This document shows positions 1 to 15,000 of a stretch of 64,000 nt of DNA, piece by piece. Position numbers and translations under genes: made by a program. Each line of letters opens with the position of its first letter. Position 1 is the first letter of the stretch. The notes under the pieces are model-generated. The model made no database searches. It saw nothing but the letters and a program-made list of their open reading frames with translations, and had not been told where the DNA came from. Location of the stretch: contig OU744737.1 in assembly GCA_916613615.1 (NCBI GenBank), positions 764,001 through 828,000 of the forward strand. The letters are read 5' to 3'. This DNA is from Steromphala cineraria. Lineage: Eukaryota > Mollusca > Gastropoda > Trochida > Trochidae.

Positions 1-3000
1 AGTTTTTCCGTTTTAAGAGTTTCTAGACATGGATATTGTATCCAACCAGCATATTTTACATCTAAAGTGTTAGAAATGAGTGACAGAACATGTGATATCT
101 GTCTTTTGCTTAGACTTTAACGAAAGTTAAAGACGTCTGAGACACGCCCACTTAAAATAGTCAATCCTTGGCATTGCAGTATTAGGAAGAATTTTTTTCA
201 GATTTAAGAGTTTCGAGACATGGCTATTGTATCCAACCAGCATATTTTACACTTAAAGTGTCAGAAATGACTAACTGAACATGTGATATCTGTCTTTTGC
301 TAAGAATCAACTCAAAATTAAAGACGTCTGAGACATGCCCTCATGAAACACTCAATCCTTGGTATTGCAGTATTAGGAGGATGTTTTTTCATATTCAGGA
401 GTTTCTAGACATGGATGTTGTAACTAACCAATATATTTTACACCTAAACTGTAAGAAATAAGTGACTTAACATGTGATATCTGGCTTTTGCTAAGAATCA
501 AATTGGCATTGCAGTATTAGGAGGAAAGTTCGTCCGTTTTAAGAGTTTCTAGACATGGATATTGTATCAAACCAGCATATTTTACATCTAAAGTGTTAGA
601 AATGAGTGACAGAACATGTGATATCTGTCTTTTGTTTAGACTTAAACGAAAGTTAAAGACGTCTGAGACACGCCCACTTAAAATAGTCAATCCTTGGCAT
701 TGCAGTATTAGGAGGAAAGTTTTTCCGTTTTAAGAGTTTCTAGACATGGATATTGTATCCAGCCAGCATATTTTACATCTAAAGTGTTAGAAATGAGTGA
801 CTGAACATGTGATATCTGTCTTTTGCTAAGAATCAAACGAAAATTAAAGACGTCTGAGACACGCCCACTTAAAATAGTCAATCCTTGGCATTGCAGTATT
901 AGGGGGAAAGTTTTTCCGTTTTAAGAGTTTCTAGACATGGATATTGTATCCAACCAGCATATTTTACATCTAAAGTGTTAGAAATGAGTGACTGAACATG
1001 TGATATCTGTCTTTTGCTAAGAATCAAACGAAAATTAAAGACGTCTGAGACATGCCCACTTAAAATAGTCAATCCTTGGCATTGCAGTATTAGGAAGAAT
1101 TTTTTTCAGATTTAAGAGTTTCGAGACATGGCTATTGTATCCAACCAGCATATTTTACACTTAAAGTGTCAGAAATGAGTAACTGAACATGTGATATCTG
1201 TCTTTTGCTAAGAATCAACTCAAAATTAAAGACGTCTGAGACATGCCCTCATGAAACACTCAATCCTTGGTATTGCAGTATTAGGAGGATGTTTTTTCAT
1301 ATTCAGGAGTTTCTAGATATAGGTATTGTATCCAACCAGCATATTTTTCATCTAAACTGTAAAAAATGAGTGACTGAACATGTGATATCTGTCTTTTGCT
1401 AAGAATCAAACGAAAATTAAAGACGTCTGAGACACGCCCACTTAAAATAGTCAATCCTTGGCATTGCAGTATTAGGAGGAAAGTTTTTCCGTTTTAAGAG
1501 TTTCTAGACATGGATATTGTATCCAACTAGCATATTTTACATCTAAAGTGTTAGAAATGAGTGACAGAACATGTGATATCTGTCTTTTGCTAAGAATCAA
1601 CTCAAAATTAAAGACGTCTGAGACACGCCCACTAAAAATAGTCAATCCTTGGCATTGCAGTATTAGGAGGAAAGTTTTTCCGTTTTAAGAGTTTCGAGAC
1701 ATGGATATTGTATCCAACCAGCATATTTTACATCTAAAGTGTTAGAAATGAGTGACAGAACATGTGATATCTGTCTTTTGCTTAGACTTAAACGAAAGTT
1801 AAAGACGTCTGAGACACGCCCACTTAAAATAGTCAATCCTTGGCATTGCAGTATTAGGAGGAATTTTTTTCAGAGTTAAGAGTTTCGAGACATGGCTATT
1901 GTATCCAATCAGAATATTGTACACTTAAGGTGTCAGAAATGAGTGACTGAACATGTGATTTCTGTCTTTTGCTAAGAATCAACTCAAAATTAAAGACGTC
2001 TGAGACATGCCCTCATGAAATACTCAATCCTTGGTATTGCAGTATTAGGAGGATGTTTTTTCATATTCAGGAGTTTCTAGACATGGATGTTGTAACTAAC
2101 CAATATATTTTACACCTAAACTGTAAGAAATAAGTGACTTAACATGTGATATCTGGCTTTTGCTAAGAATCAAATTGACATTGCAGTATTAGGAGGAAAG
2201 TTCGTCCGTTTTAAGAGTTTCTAGACATGGATATTGTTTCCAACCAGCATATTTTACATCTAAAGTGTTAGAAATGAGTGACAGAACATGTGATATCTGT
2301 CTTTTGTTTAGACTTAAACGAAAGTTAAAGACGTCTGGGACACGCCCACTTAAAATAGTCAATCCTTGGCATTGCAGTATTAGGAGGAAAGTTTTTCCGT
2401 TTTAAGAGTTTCTAGACATGGATATTGTATCCAACCAGCATATTTTACATCTAAAGTGTTAGAAATGAGTGACAGAACATGTGATATCTGTCTTTTGTTT
2501 AGACTTAAACGAAAGTTAAAGACGTCTGAGACACGCCCACTTAAAATAGTCAATCCTTGGCATTGCAGTATTAGGAGGAAAGTTTTTCCGTTTTAAGAGT
2601 TTCTAGACATGGATATTGTATCCAACCAGCATATTTTACATCTAAAGTGTTAGAAATGAGTGACTGAACATGTGATATCTGTCTTTTGCTAAGAATCAAA
2701 CGAAAATTAAAGAAGTCTGAGACACGCCCACTTAAAATAGTCAATCCTTGGCATTGCAGTATTAGGAGGAAAGTTTTTCCGTTTTAAGAGTTTCTAGACA
2801 TGGATATTGTATCCAACCAGCATATTTTACATCTAAAGTGTTAGAAATGAGTGACAGAACATGTGATATCTGTCTTTTGCTTAGACTTAAACGAAAGTTA
2901 AAGACGTCTGAGACACGCCCACTTAAAATAGTCAATCCTTGGCATTGCAGTATTAGGAGGAATTTTTTCAGATTTAAGAGTTTCTAGACATAGGTATTGT

Positions 3001-6000
3001 ATCCAACCAGCATATTTTACACTTAAAGTGTCAGAAATGAGTAACTGAACATGTGATTTCTGTCTTTTGCTAAGAATCAACTCAAAATTGAAGACGTCTG
3101 AAACATGCCCTCATGAAATGCTCAATCCTTGGTATTGCAGTATTAGGAGGATGTTTTTTCAGGTTCAAGAGTTTCTAGATATAGGTATTGTATCCAACCA
3201 GCATATTTTTCATCTAAACTGTAAGAAATGAGTGACTGAACATGTGATATCTGTCTTTTGCTAAGAATCAAACGAATATTAAAGACGTCTGAGACACGCC
3301 CATTTAAAATAGTCAATCCTTGGCATTGCAGTATTAGGAGGAAAGTTTTTCCGTTTTAAGAGTTTCGAGACATGGATATTGTATCCAACTAGCATAATTT
3401 ACATCTAAAGTGTTAGAAATGAGTGACAGAACATGTGATATCTGTCTTTTGCTAAGAATCAACTCAAAATTAAAGACGTCTGAGACACGCCCACTAAAAA
3501 TAGTCAATCCTTGGCATTGCAGTATTAGGAGGAAAGTTTTTCCGTTTTAAGAGTTTCGAGACATGGATATTGTATCCAACCAGCATATTTTACATCTAAA
3601 GTGTTAGAAATGAGTGACAGAACATGTGATATCTGTCTTTTGCTTAGACTTAAACGAAAGTTAAAGACGTCTGAGACACGCCCACTTAAAATAGTCAATC
3701 CTTGGCATTGCAGTATTAGGAGGAATTTTTTTCAGAGTTAAGAGTTTCGAGACATGGCTATTGTATCCAATCAGAATATTGTACACTTAAGGTGTCAGAA
3801 ATGAGTGACTGAACATGTTTTTTCTGTCTTTTGCTAAGAATCAACTCAAAATTAAAGACGTCTGAGACATGCCCTCATGAAATACTCAATCCTTGGTATT
3901 GCAGTATTAGGAGGATGTTTTTTCATATTCAGGAGTTTCTAGACATGGATGTTGTAACTAACCAATATATTTTACACCTAAACTGTAAGAAATAAGTGAC
4001 TTAACATGTGATATCTGGCTTTTGCTAAGAATCAAATTGACATTGCAGTATTAGGAGGAAAGTTCGTCCGTTTTAAGAGTTTCTAGACATGGATATTGTA
4101 TCCAACCAGCATATTTTACATCTAAAGTGTTAGAAATGAGTGACAGAACATGTGATATCTGTCTTTTGTTTAGACTTAAACGAAAGTTAAAGACGTCTGG
4201 GACACGCCCACTTAAAATAGTCAATCCTTGGCATTGCAGTATTAGGAGGAAAGTTTTTCCGTTTTAAGAGTTTCTAGACATGGATATTGTATCCAACCAG
4301 CATATTTTACATCTAAAGTGTTAGAAATGAGTGACAGAACATGTGATATCTGTCTTTTGTTTAGACTTAAACGAAAGTTAAAGACGTCTGAGACACGCCC
4401 ACTTAAAATAGTCAATCCTTGGCATTGCAGTATTAGGAGGAAAGTTTTTCCGTTTTAAGAGTTTCTAGACATGGATATTGTATCCAACCAGCATATTTTA
4501 CATCTAAAGTGTTAGAAATGAGTGACTGAACATGTGATATCTGTCTTTTGCTAAAAATCAAACGAAAATTAAAGACGTCTGAGACACGCCCACTTAAAAT
4601 AGTCAATCCTTGGCATTGCAGTATTAGGAGGAAAGTTTTTCCGTTTTAAGAGTTTCTAGACATGGATATTGTATCCAACCAGCATATTTTACATCTAAAG
4701 TGTTAGAAATGAGTGACAGAACATGTGATATCTGTCTTTTGCTTAGACTTAAACGAAAGTTAAAGACGTCTGAGACACGCCCACTTAAAATAGTCAATCC
4801 TTGGCATTGCAGTATTAGGAAGAATTTTTTTCAGATTTAAGAGTTTCGAGACATGGCTATTGTATCCAACCAGCATATTTTACACTTAAAGTGTCAGAAA
4901 TGAGTAACTGAACATGTGATATCTGTCTTTTGCTAAGAATCAACTCAAAATTAAAGACGTCTGAGACATGCCCTCATGAAACACTCAATCCTTGGTATTG
5001 CAGTATTAGGAGGATGTTTTTTTCATATTCAGGAGTTTCTAGACATGGATGTTGTAACTAACCAATATATTTTACATCTAAATTGTAAGAAATGAGTGAC
5101 TTAACATGTGATATCTGGCTTTGCTAAGAATCAAATTAACATTAAAGATGTCTGAGACACGCCCATTTAAAATAGTCTATCCTTGGCATTGCAGTATTAG
5201 GAGGAAAGTTTTTCCGTTTTAAGAGTTTCTAGACATGGATATTGTATCCAACCAGCATATTTTACATCTAAAGTGATAGAAATGAGTGACAGAACATGTG
5301 ATATCTGTCTTTTGCTTAGACTTAAACAAAAGTTAAAGACGTCTGAGACGCCCACTTAAAATATTCAATCCTTGGCATTGCAGTATTAGGAGGAATTTTT
5401 TCAGATTTAAGAGTTTCTAGACATAGGTATTGTATCCAACCAGCATATTTTACACTTAAAGTGTCAGAAATGAGTAACTGAACATGTGATTTCTGTCTTT
5501 TGCTAAGAATCAACTCAAAATTGAAGACGTCTGAAACATGCCCTCATGAAATGCTCAATCCTTGGTATTGCAGTATTAGGAGGATGTTTTTTCAGGTTCA
5601 AGAGTTTCTAGATATAGGTATTGTATCCAACCAGCATATTTTTCATCTAAACTGTAAGAAATGAGTGACTGAACATGTGATATCTGTCTTTTGCTAAGAA
5701 TCAAACGAAAATTAAAGACGTCTGAGACACGCACACTTAAAATAGTCAATCCTTGGCATTGCAGTATTAGCAGGAAAGTTTTTCCGTTTTAAGAGTTTCG
5801 AGACATGGATATTGTATCCAACCAGCATAATTTACATCTAAAGTGTTAGAAATGAGTGACAGAACATGTGATATCTGTCTTTTGCTAAGAATCAACTCAA
5901 AATTAAAGACGTCTGAGACACGCCCACTAAAAATAGTCAATCCTTGGCATTGCAGTATTAGGAGGAAAGTTTTTCCGTTTTAAGAGTTTCGAGACATGGA

Positions 6001-9000
6001 TATTGTATCCAACCAGCATATTTTACATCTAAAGTGTTAGAAATGAGTGACAGAACATGTGATATCTGTCTTTTGCTTAGACTTAAACGAAAGTTAAAGA
6101 CGTCTGAGACACGCCCACTTAAAATAGTCAATCCTTGGCATTGCAGTATTAGGAGGAATTTTTTTCAGATTTAAGAGTTTCGAGACATGGCTATTGTATC
6201 CAATCAGAATATTGTACACTTAAGGTGTCAGAAATGAGTGACTGAACATGTGATTTCTGTCTTTTGCTAAGAATCAACTCAAAATTAAAGACGTCTGAGA
6301 CATGCCCTCATGAAACACTCAATCCTTGGTATTGCAGTATTAGGAGGATGTTTTTTCATATTCAGGAGTTTCTAGACATGGATGTTGTAACTAACCAATA
6401 TATTTTACATCTAAATTGTAAGAAATGAGTGACTTAACATGTGATATCTGGCTTTGCTAAGAATCAAATTAACATTAAAGATGTCTGAGACACGCCCATT
6501 TAAAATAGTCTATCCTTGGCATTGCAGTATTAGGAGGAAAGTTTTTCCGTTTTAAGAGTTTCTAGACATGGATATTGTATCCAACCAGCATATTTTACAT
6601 CTAAAGTGATAGAAATGAGTGACAGAACATGTGATATCTGTCTGTTGCTTAGACTTAAACAAAAGTTAAAGACGTCTGAGACGCCCACTTAAAATATTCA
6701 ATCCTTGGCATTGCAGTATTAGGAGGAATTTTTTCAGATTTAAGAGTTTCTAGACATAGGTATTGTATCCAACCAGCATATTTTACACTTAAAGTGTCAG
6801 AAATGAGTAACTGAACATGTTATTTCTGTCTTTTGCTAAGAATCAACTCAAAATTGAAGACGTCTGAAACATGCCCTCATGAAATGCTCAATCCTTGGTA
6901 TTGCAGTATTAGGAGGATGTTTTTTCAGGTTCAAGAGTTTCTAGACATGGATGTTGTAACTAACCAATATATTTTACACCTAAACTGTAAGAAATAAGTG
7001 ACTAAACATGTGATATCTGGCTTTTGCTAAGAATCAAATTGGCATTGCAGTATTAGGAGGAAAGTTCGTCCGTTTTAAGAGTTTCTAGACATGGATATTG
7101 TATCCAACCAACATATTTTACATCTAAAGTGTTAGAAATGAGTGACAGAACATGTGATATCTGTCTTTTGCTTAGGCTTAAACGAAAGTTAAAGACGTCT
7201 GAGACACGCCCACTTAAAATAGTCAATCCTTGGCATTGCAGTATTAGGAGGAATTTTTTTCAGATTTAAGAGTTTCGAGACATGGCTATTGTATCCAATC
7301 AGAATATTGTACACTTAAGGTGTCAGATATGAGTGACTGAACATGTGATTTCTGTCTTTTGCTAAGAATCAACTCAAAATTAAAGACGTCTGAGACATGC
7401 CCTCATGAAATACTCAATCCTTGGTATTGCAGTATTAGGAGGATGTTTTTTCATATTCAGGAGTTTCTAGACATGGATGTTGTAACTAACCAATATATTT
7501 TACATCTAAATTGTAAGAAATGAGTGACTTAACATGTGATATCTGGCTTTGCTAAGAATCAAATTAACATTAAAGATGTCTGAGACACGCCCATTTAAAA
7601 TAGTCTATCCTTGGCATTGCAGTATTAGGAGGAAAGTTTTTCCGTTTTAAGAGTTTCTAGACATGGATATTGTATCCAACCAGCATATTTTACATCTAAA
7701 GTGATAGAAATGAGTGACAGAACATGTGATATCTGTCTTTTGCTTAGACTTAAACAAAAGTTAAAGACGTCTGAGACGCCCACTTAAAATATTCAATCCT
7801 TGGCATTGCAGTATTAGGAGGAATTTTTTCAGATTTAAGAGTTTCTAGACATAGGTATTGTATCCAACCAGCATATTTTACACTTAAAGTGTCAGAAATG
7901 AGTAACTGAACATGTGATTTCTGTCTTTTGCTAAGAATCAACTCAAAATTGAAGACGTCTGAAACATGCCCTCATGAAATGCTCAATCCTTGGTATTGCA
8001 GTATTAGGAGGATGTTTTTTCAGGTTCAAGAGTTTCTAGATATAGGTATTGTATCCAACCAGCATATTTTTCATCTAAACTGTAAGAAATGAGTGACTGA
8101 ACATGTGATATCTGTCTTTTGCTAAGAATCAAACGAAAATTAAAGACGTCTGAGACACGCCCACTTAAAATAGTCAATCCTTGGCATTGCAGTATTAGCA
8201 GGAAAGTTTTTCCGTTTTAAGAGTTTCGAGACATGGATATTGTATCCAACCAGCATAATTTACATCTAAAGTGTTAGAAATGAGTGACAGAACATGTGAT
8301 ATCTGTCTTTTGCTAAGAATCAACTCAAAATTAAAGACGTCTGAGACACGCCCACTAAAAATAGTCAATCCTTGGCATTGCAGTATTAGGAGGAAAGTTT
8401 TTCCGTTTTAAGAGTTTCGAGACATGGATATTGTATCCAACCAGCATATTTTACATCTAAAGTGTTAGAAATGAGTGACAGAACATGTGATATCTGTCTT
8501 TTGCTTAGACTTAAACGAAAGTTAAAGACGTCTGAGACACGCCCACTTAAAATAGTCAATCCTTGGCATTGCAGTATTAGGAGGAATTTTTTTCAGATTT
8601 AAGAGTTTCGAGACATGGCTATTGTATCCAATCAGAATATTGTACACTTAAGGTGTCAGAAATGAGTGACTGAACATGTGATTTCTGTCTTTTGCTAAGA
8701 ATCAACTCAAAATTAAAGACGTCTGAGACATGCCCTCATGAAACACTCAATCCTTGGTATTGCAGTATTAGGAGGATGTTTTTTCATATTCAGGAGTTTC
8801 TAGACATGGATGTTGTAACTAACCAATATATTTTACACCTAAACTGTAAGAAATAAGTGACTTAACATGTGATATCTGGCTTTTGCTAAGAATCAAATTG
8901 GCATTGCAGTATTAGGAGGAAAGTTCGTCCGTTTTAAGAGTTTCTAGACATGGATATTGTATCCAACCAGCATATTTTACATCTAAAGTGTTAGAAATGA

Positions 9001-12000
9001 GTGACAGAACATGTGATATCTGTCTTTTGTTTAGACTTAAACGAAAGTTAAAGACGTCTGGGACACGCCCACTTAAAATAGTCAATCCTTGGCATTGCAG
9101 TATTAGGAGGAAAGTTTTTCCGTTTTAAGAGTTTCTAGACATGGATATTGTATCCAACCAGCATATTTTACATCTAAAGTGTTAGAAATGAGTGACAGAA
9201 CATGTGATATCTGTCTTTTGTTTAGACTTAAACGAAAGTTAAAGACGTCTGAGACACGCCCACTTAAAATAGTCAATCCTTGGCATTGCAGTATTAGGAG
9301 GAAAGTTTTTCCGTTTTAAGAGTTTCTAGACATGGGTATTGTATCCAACCAGCATATTTTACATCTAAAGTGTTAGAAAAAAATGACTGAACATGTGATA
9401 TCTGTCTTTTGCTAAGAATCAAACGAAAATTAAAGACGTCTGAGACACGCCCACTTAAAATAGTCAATCCTTGGCATTGCAGTATTAGGAGGAAAGTTTT
9501 TCCGTTTTAAGAGTTTCTAGACATGGATATTGTATCCAACCAGCATATTTTACATCTAAAGTGTTAGAAATGAGTGACAGAACATGTGATATCTGTCTTT
9601 TGCTTAGACTTAAACGAAAGTTAAAGACGTCTGAGACACGCCCACTTAAAATAGTCAATCCTTGGCATTGCAGTATTAGGAAGAATTTTTTTCAGATTTA
9701 AGAGTTTCGAGACATGGCTATTGTATCCAACCAGCATATTTTACACTTAAAGTGTCAGAAATGAGTAACTGAACATGTGATATCTGTCTTTTGCTAAGAA
9801 TCAACTCAAAATTAAAGACGTCTGAGACATGCCCTCATGAAACACTCAATCCTTGGTATTGCAGTATTAGGAGGATGTTTTTTCATATTCAGGAGTTTCT
9901 AGACATGGATGTTGTAACTAACCAATATATTTTACACTTAAACTGTAAGAAATAAGTGACTTAACATGTGATATCTGGCTTTTGCTAAGAATCAAATTGG
10001 CATTGCAGTATTAGGAGGAAAGTTCGTCCGTTTTAAGAGTTTCTAGACATGGATATTGTATCCAACCAGCATATTTTACATCTAAAGTGTTAGAAATGAG
10101 TGACAGAACATGTGATATCTGTCTTTTGTTTAGACTTAAACGAAAGTTAAAGACGTCTGAGACACGCCCACTTAAAATAGTCAATCCTTGGCATTGCAGT
10201 ATTAGGAGGAAAGTTTTTCCGTTTTAAGAGTTTCTAGACATGGATATTGTATCCAGCCAGCATATTTTACATCTAAAGTGTTAGAAATGAGTGACTGAAC
10301 ATGTGATATCTGTCTTTTGCTAAGAATCAAACGAAAATTAAAGACGTCTGAGACACGCCCACTTAAAATAGTCAATCCTTGGCATTGCAGTATTAGGGGG
10401 AAAGTTTTTCCGTTTTAAGAGTTTCTAGACATGGATATTGTATCCAACCAGCATATTTTACATCTAAAGTGTTAGAAATGAGTGACTGAACATGTGATAT
10501 CTGTCTTTTGCTAAGAATCAAACGAAAATTAAAGACGTCTGAGACATGCCCACTTAAAATAGTCAATCCTTGGCATTGCAGTATTAGGAAGAATTTTTTT
10601 CAGATTTAAGAGTTTCGAGACATGGCTATTGTATCCAACCAGCATATTTTACACTTAAAGTGTCAGAAATGAGTAACTGAACATGTGATATCTGTCTTTT
10701 GCTAAGAATCAACTCAAAATTAAAGACGTCTGAGACATGCCCTCATGAAACACTCAATCCTTGGTATTGCAGTATTAGGAGGATGTTTTTTCATATTCAG
10801 GAGTTTCTAGATATAGGTATTGTATCCAACCAGCATATTTTTCATCTAAACTGTAAGAAATGAGTGACTGAACATGTGATATCTGTCTTTTGCTAAGAAT
10901 CAAACGAATATTAAAGACGTCTGAGACACGCCCACTTAAAATAGTCAATCCTTGGCATTGCAGTATTAGGAGGAAAGTTTTTCCGTTTTAAGAGTTTCGA
11001 GACATGGATATTGTATCCAACTAGCATAATTTACATCTAAAGTGTTAGAAATGAGTGACAGAACATGTGATATCTGTCTTTTGCTAAGAATCAACTCAAA
11101 ATTAAAGACGTCTGAGACACGCCCACTAAAAATAGTCAATCCTTGGCATTGCAGTATTAGGAGGAAAGTTTTTCCGTTTTAAGAGTTTCGAGACATGGAT
11201 ATTGTATCCAACCAGCATATTTTACATCTAAAGTGTTAGAAATGAGTGACAGAACATGTGATATCTGTCTTTTGCTTAGACTTAAACGAAAGTTAAAGAC
11301 GTCTGAGACACGCCCACTTAAAATAGTCAATCCTTGGCATTGCAGTATTAGGAGGAATTTTTTTCAGAGTTAAGAGTTTCGAGACATGGCTATTGTATCC
11401 AATCAGAATATTGTACACTTAAGGTGTCAGAAATGAGTGACTGAACATGTTATTTCTGTCTTTTGCTAAGAATCAACTCAAAATTAAAGACGTCTGAGAC
11501 ATGCCCTCATGAAATACTCAATCCTTGGTATTGCAGTATTAGGAGGATGTTTTTTCATATTCAGGAGTTTCTAGACATGGATGTTGTAACTAACCAATAT
11601 ATTTTACACCTAAACTGTAAGAAATAAGTGACTTAACATGTGATATCTGGCTTTTGCTAAGAATCAAATTGACATTGCAGTATTAGGAGGAAAGTTCGTC
11701 CGTTTTAAGAGTTTCTAGACATGGATATTGTATCCAACCAGCATATTTTACATCTAAAGTGTTAGAAATGAGTGACAGAACATGTGATATCTGTCTTTTG
11801 TTTAGACTTAAACGAAAGTTAAAGACGTCTGGGACACGCCCACTTAAAATAGTCAATCCTTGGCATTGCAGTATTAGGAGGAAAGTTTTTCCGTTTTAAG
11901 AGTTTCTAGACATGGATATTGTATCCAACCAGCATATTTTACATCTAAAGTGTTAGAAATGAGTGACAGAACATGTGATATCTGTCTTTTGTTTAGACTT

Positions 12001-15000
12001 AAACGAAAGTTAAAGACGTCTGAGACACGCCCACTTAAAATAGTCAATCCTTGGCATTGCAGTATTAGGAGGAAAGTTTTTCCGTTTTAAGAGTTTCTAG
12101 ACATGGATATTGTATCCAACCAGCATATTTTACATCTAAAGTGTTAGAAATGAGTGACTGAACATGTGATATCTGTCTTTTGCTAAGAATCAAACGAAAA
12201 TTAAAGACGTCTGAGACACGCCCACTTAAAATAGTCAATCCTTGGCATTGCAGTATTAGGAGGAAAGTTTTTCCGTTTTAAGAGTTTCTAGACATGGATA
12301 TTGTATCCAACCAGCATATTTTACATCTAAAGTGTTAGAAATGAGTGACAGAACATGTGATATCTGTCTTTTGCTTAGACTTAAACGAAAGTTAAAGACG
12401 TCTGAGACACGCCCACTTAAAATAGTCAATCCTTGGCATTGCAGTATTAGGAAGAATTTTTTTCAGATTTAAGAGTTTCGAGACATGGCTATTGTATCCA
12501 ACCAGCATATTTTACACTTAAAGTGTCAGAAATGAGTAACTGAACATGTGATATCTGTCTTTTGCTAAGAATCAACTCAAAATTAAAGACGTCTGAGACA
12601 TGCCCTCATGAAACACTCAATCCTTGGTATTGCAGTATTAGGAGGATGTTTTTTTCATATTCAGGAGTTTCTAGACATGGATGTTGTAACTAACCAATAT
12701 ATTTTACATCTAAATTGTAAGAAATGAGTGACTTAACATGTGATATCTGGCTTTGCTAAGAATCAAATTAACATTAAAGATGTCTGAGACACGCCCATTT
12801 AAAATAGTCTATCCTTGGCATTGCAGTATTAGGAGGAAAGTTTTTCCGTTTTAAGAGTTTCTAGACATGGATATTGTATCCAACCAGCATATTTTACATC
12901 TTAAGTGATAGAAATGAGTGACAGAACATGTGATATCTGTCTTTTGCTTAGACTTAAACAAAAGTTAAAGACGTCTGAGACGCCCACTTAAAATATTCAA
13001 TCCTTGGCATTGCAGTATTAGGAGGAATTTTTTCAGATTTAAGAGTTTCTAGACATAGGTATTGTATCCAACCAGCATATTTTACACTTAAAGTGTCAGA
13101 AATGAGTAACTGAACATGTGATTTCTGTCTTTTGCTAAGAATCAACTCAAAATTGAAGACGTCTGAAACATGCCCTCATGAAATGCTCAATCCTTGGTAT
13201 TGCAGTATTAGGAGGATGTTTTTTCAGGTTCAAGAGTTTCTAGATATAGGTATTGTATCCAACCAGCATATTTTTCATCTAAACTGTAAGAAATGAGTGA
13301 CTGAACATGTGATATCTGTCTTTTGCTAAGAATCAAACGAATATTAAAGACGTCTGAGACACGCCCACTTAAAATAGTCAATCCTTGGCATTGCAGTATT
13401 AGGAGGAAAGTTTTTCCGTTTTAAGAGTTTCGAGACAAGGATATTGTATCCAACTAGCATATTTTACATCTAAAGTGTTAGAAATGAGTGACAGAACATG
13501 TGATATCTGTCTTTTGCTAAGAATCAACTCAAAATTAAAGACGTCTGAGACACGCCCACTAAAAATAGTCAATCCTTGGCATTGCAGTATTAGGAGGAAA
13601 GTTTTTCCGTTTTAAGAGTTTCGAGACATGGATATTGTATCCAACCAGCATATTTTACATCTAAAGTGTTAGAAATGAGTGACAGAACATGTGATATCTG
13701 TCTTTTGCTTAGACTTAAACGAAAGTTAAAGACGTCTGAGACACGCCCACTTAAAATAGTCAATCCTTGGCATTGCAGTATTAGGAGGAATTTTTTTCAG
13801 AGTTAAGAGTTTCGAGACATGGCTATTGTATCCAATCAGAATATTGTACACTTAAGGTGTCAGAAATGAGTGACTGAACATGTGATTTCTGTCTTTTGCT
13901 AAGAATCAACTCAAAATTAAAGACGTCTGAGACATGCCCTCATGAAATACTCAATCCTTGGTATTGCAGTATTAGGAGGATGTTTTTTCATATTCAGGAG
14001 TTTCTAGACATGGATGTTGTAACTAACCAATATATTTTACACCTAAACTGTAAGAAATAAGTGACTTAACATGTGATATCTGGCTTTTGCTAAGAATCAA
14101 ATTGACATTGCAGTATTAGGAGGAAAGTTCGTCCGTTTTAAGAGTTTCTAGACATGGATATTGTTTCCAACCAGCATATTTTACATCTAAAGTGTTAGAA
14201 ATGAGTGACAGAACATGTGATATCTGTCTTTTGTTTAGACTTAAACGAAAGTTAAAGACGTCTGGGACACGCCCACTTAAAATAGTCAATCCTTGGCATT
14301 GCAGTATTAGGAGGAAAGTTTTTCCGTTTTAAGAGTTTCTAGACATGGATATTGTATCCAACCAGCATATTTTACATCTAAAGTGTTAGAAATGAGTGAC
14401 AGAACATGTGATATCTGTCTTTTGTTTAGACTTAAACGAAAGTTAAAGACGTCTGAGACACGCCCACTTAAAATAGTCAATCCTTGGCATTGCAGTATTA
14501 GGAGGAAAGTTTTTCTGTTTTAAGAGTTTCTAGACATGGATATTGTATCCAACCAGCATATTTTACATCTAAAGTGTTAGAAATGAGTGACTGAACATGT
14601 GATATCTGTCTTTTGCTAAGAATCAAACGAAAATTAAAGACGTCTGAGACACGCCCACTTAAAATAGTCAATCCTTGGCATTGCAGTATTAGGAGGAAAG
14701 TTTTTCCGTTTTAAGAGTTTCTAGACATGGATATTGTATCCAACCAGCATATTTTACATCTAAAGTGTTAGAAATGAGTGACAGAACATGTGATATCTGT
14801 CTTTTGCTTAGACTTAAACGAAAGTTAAAGACGTCTGAGACACGCCCACTTAAAATAGTCAATCCTTGGCATTGCAGTATTAGGAGGAATTTTTTCAGAT
14901 TTAAGAGTTTCTAGACATAGGTATTGTATCCAACCAGCATATTTTACACTTAAAGTGTCAGAAATGAGTAACTGAACATGTGATTTCTGTCTTTTGCTAA

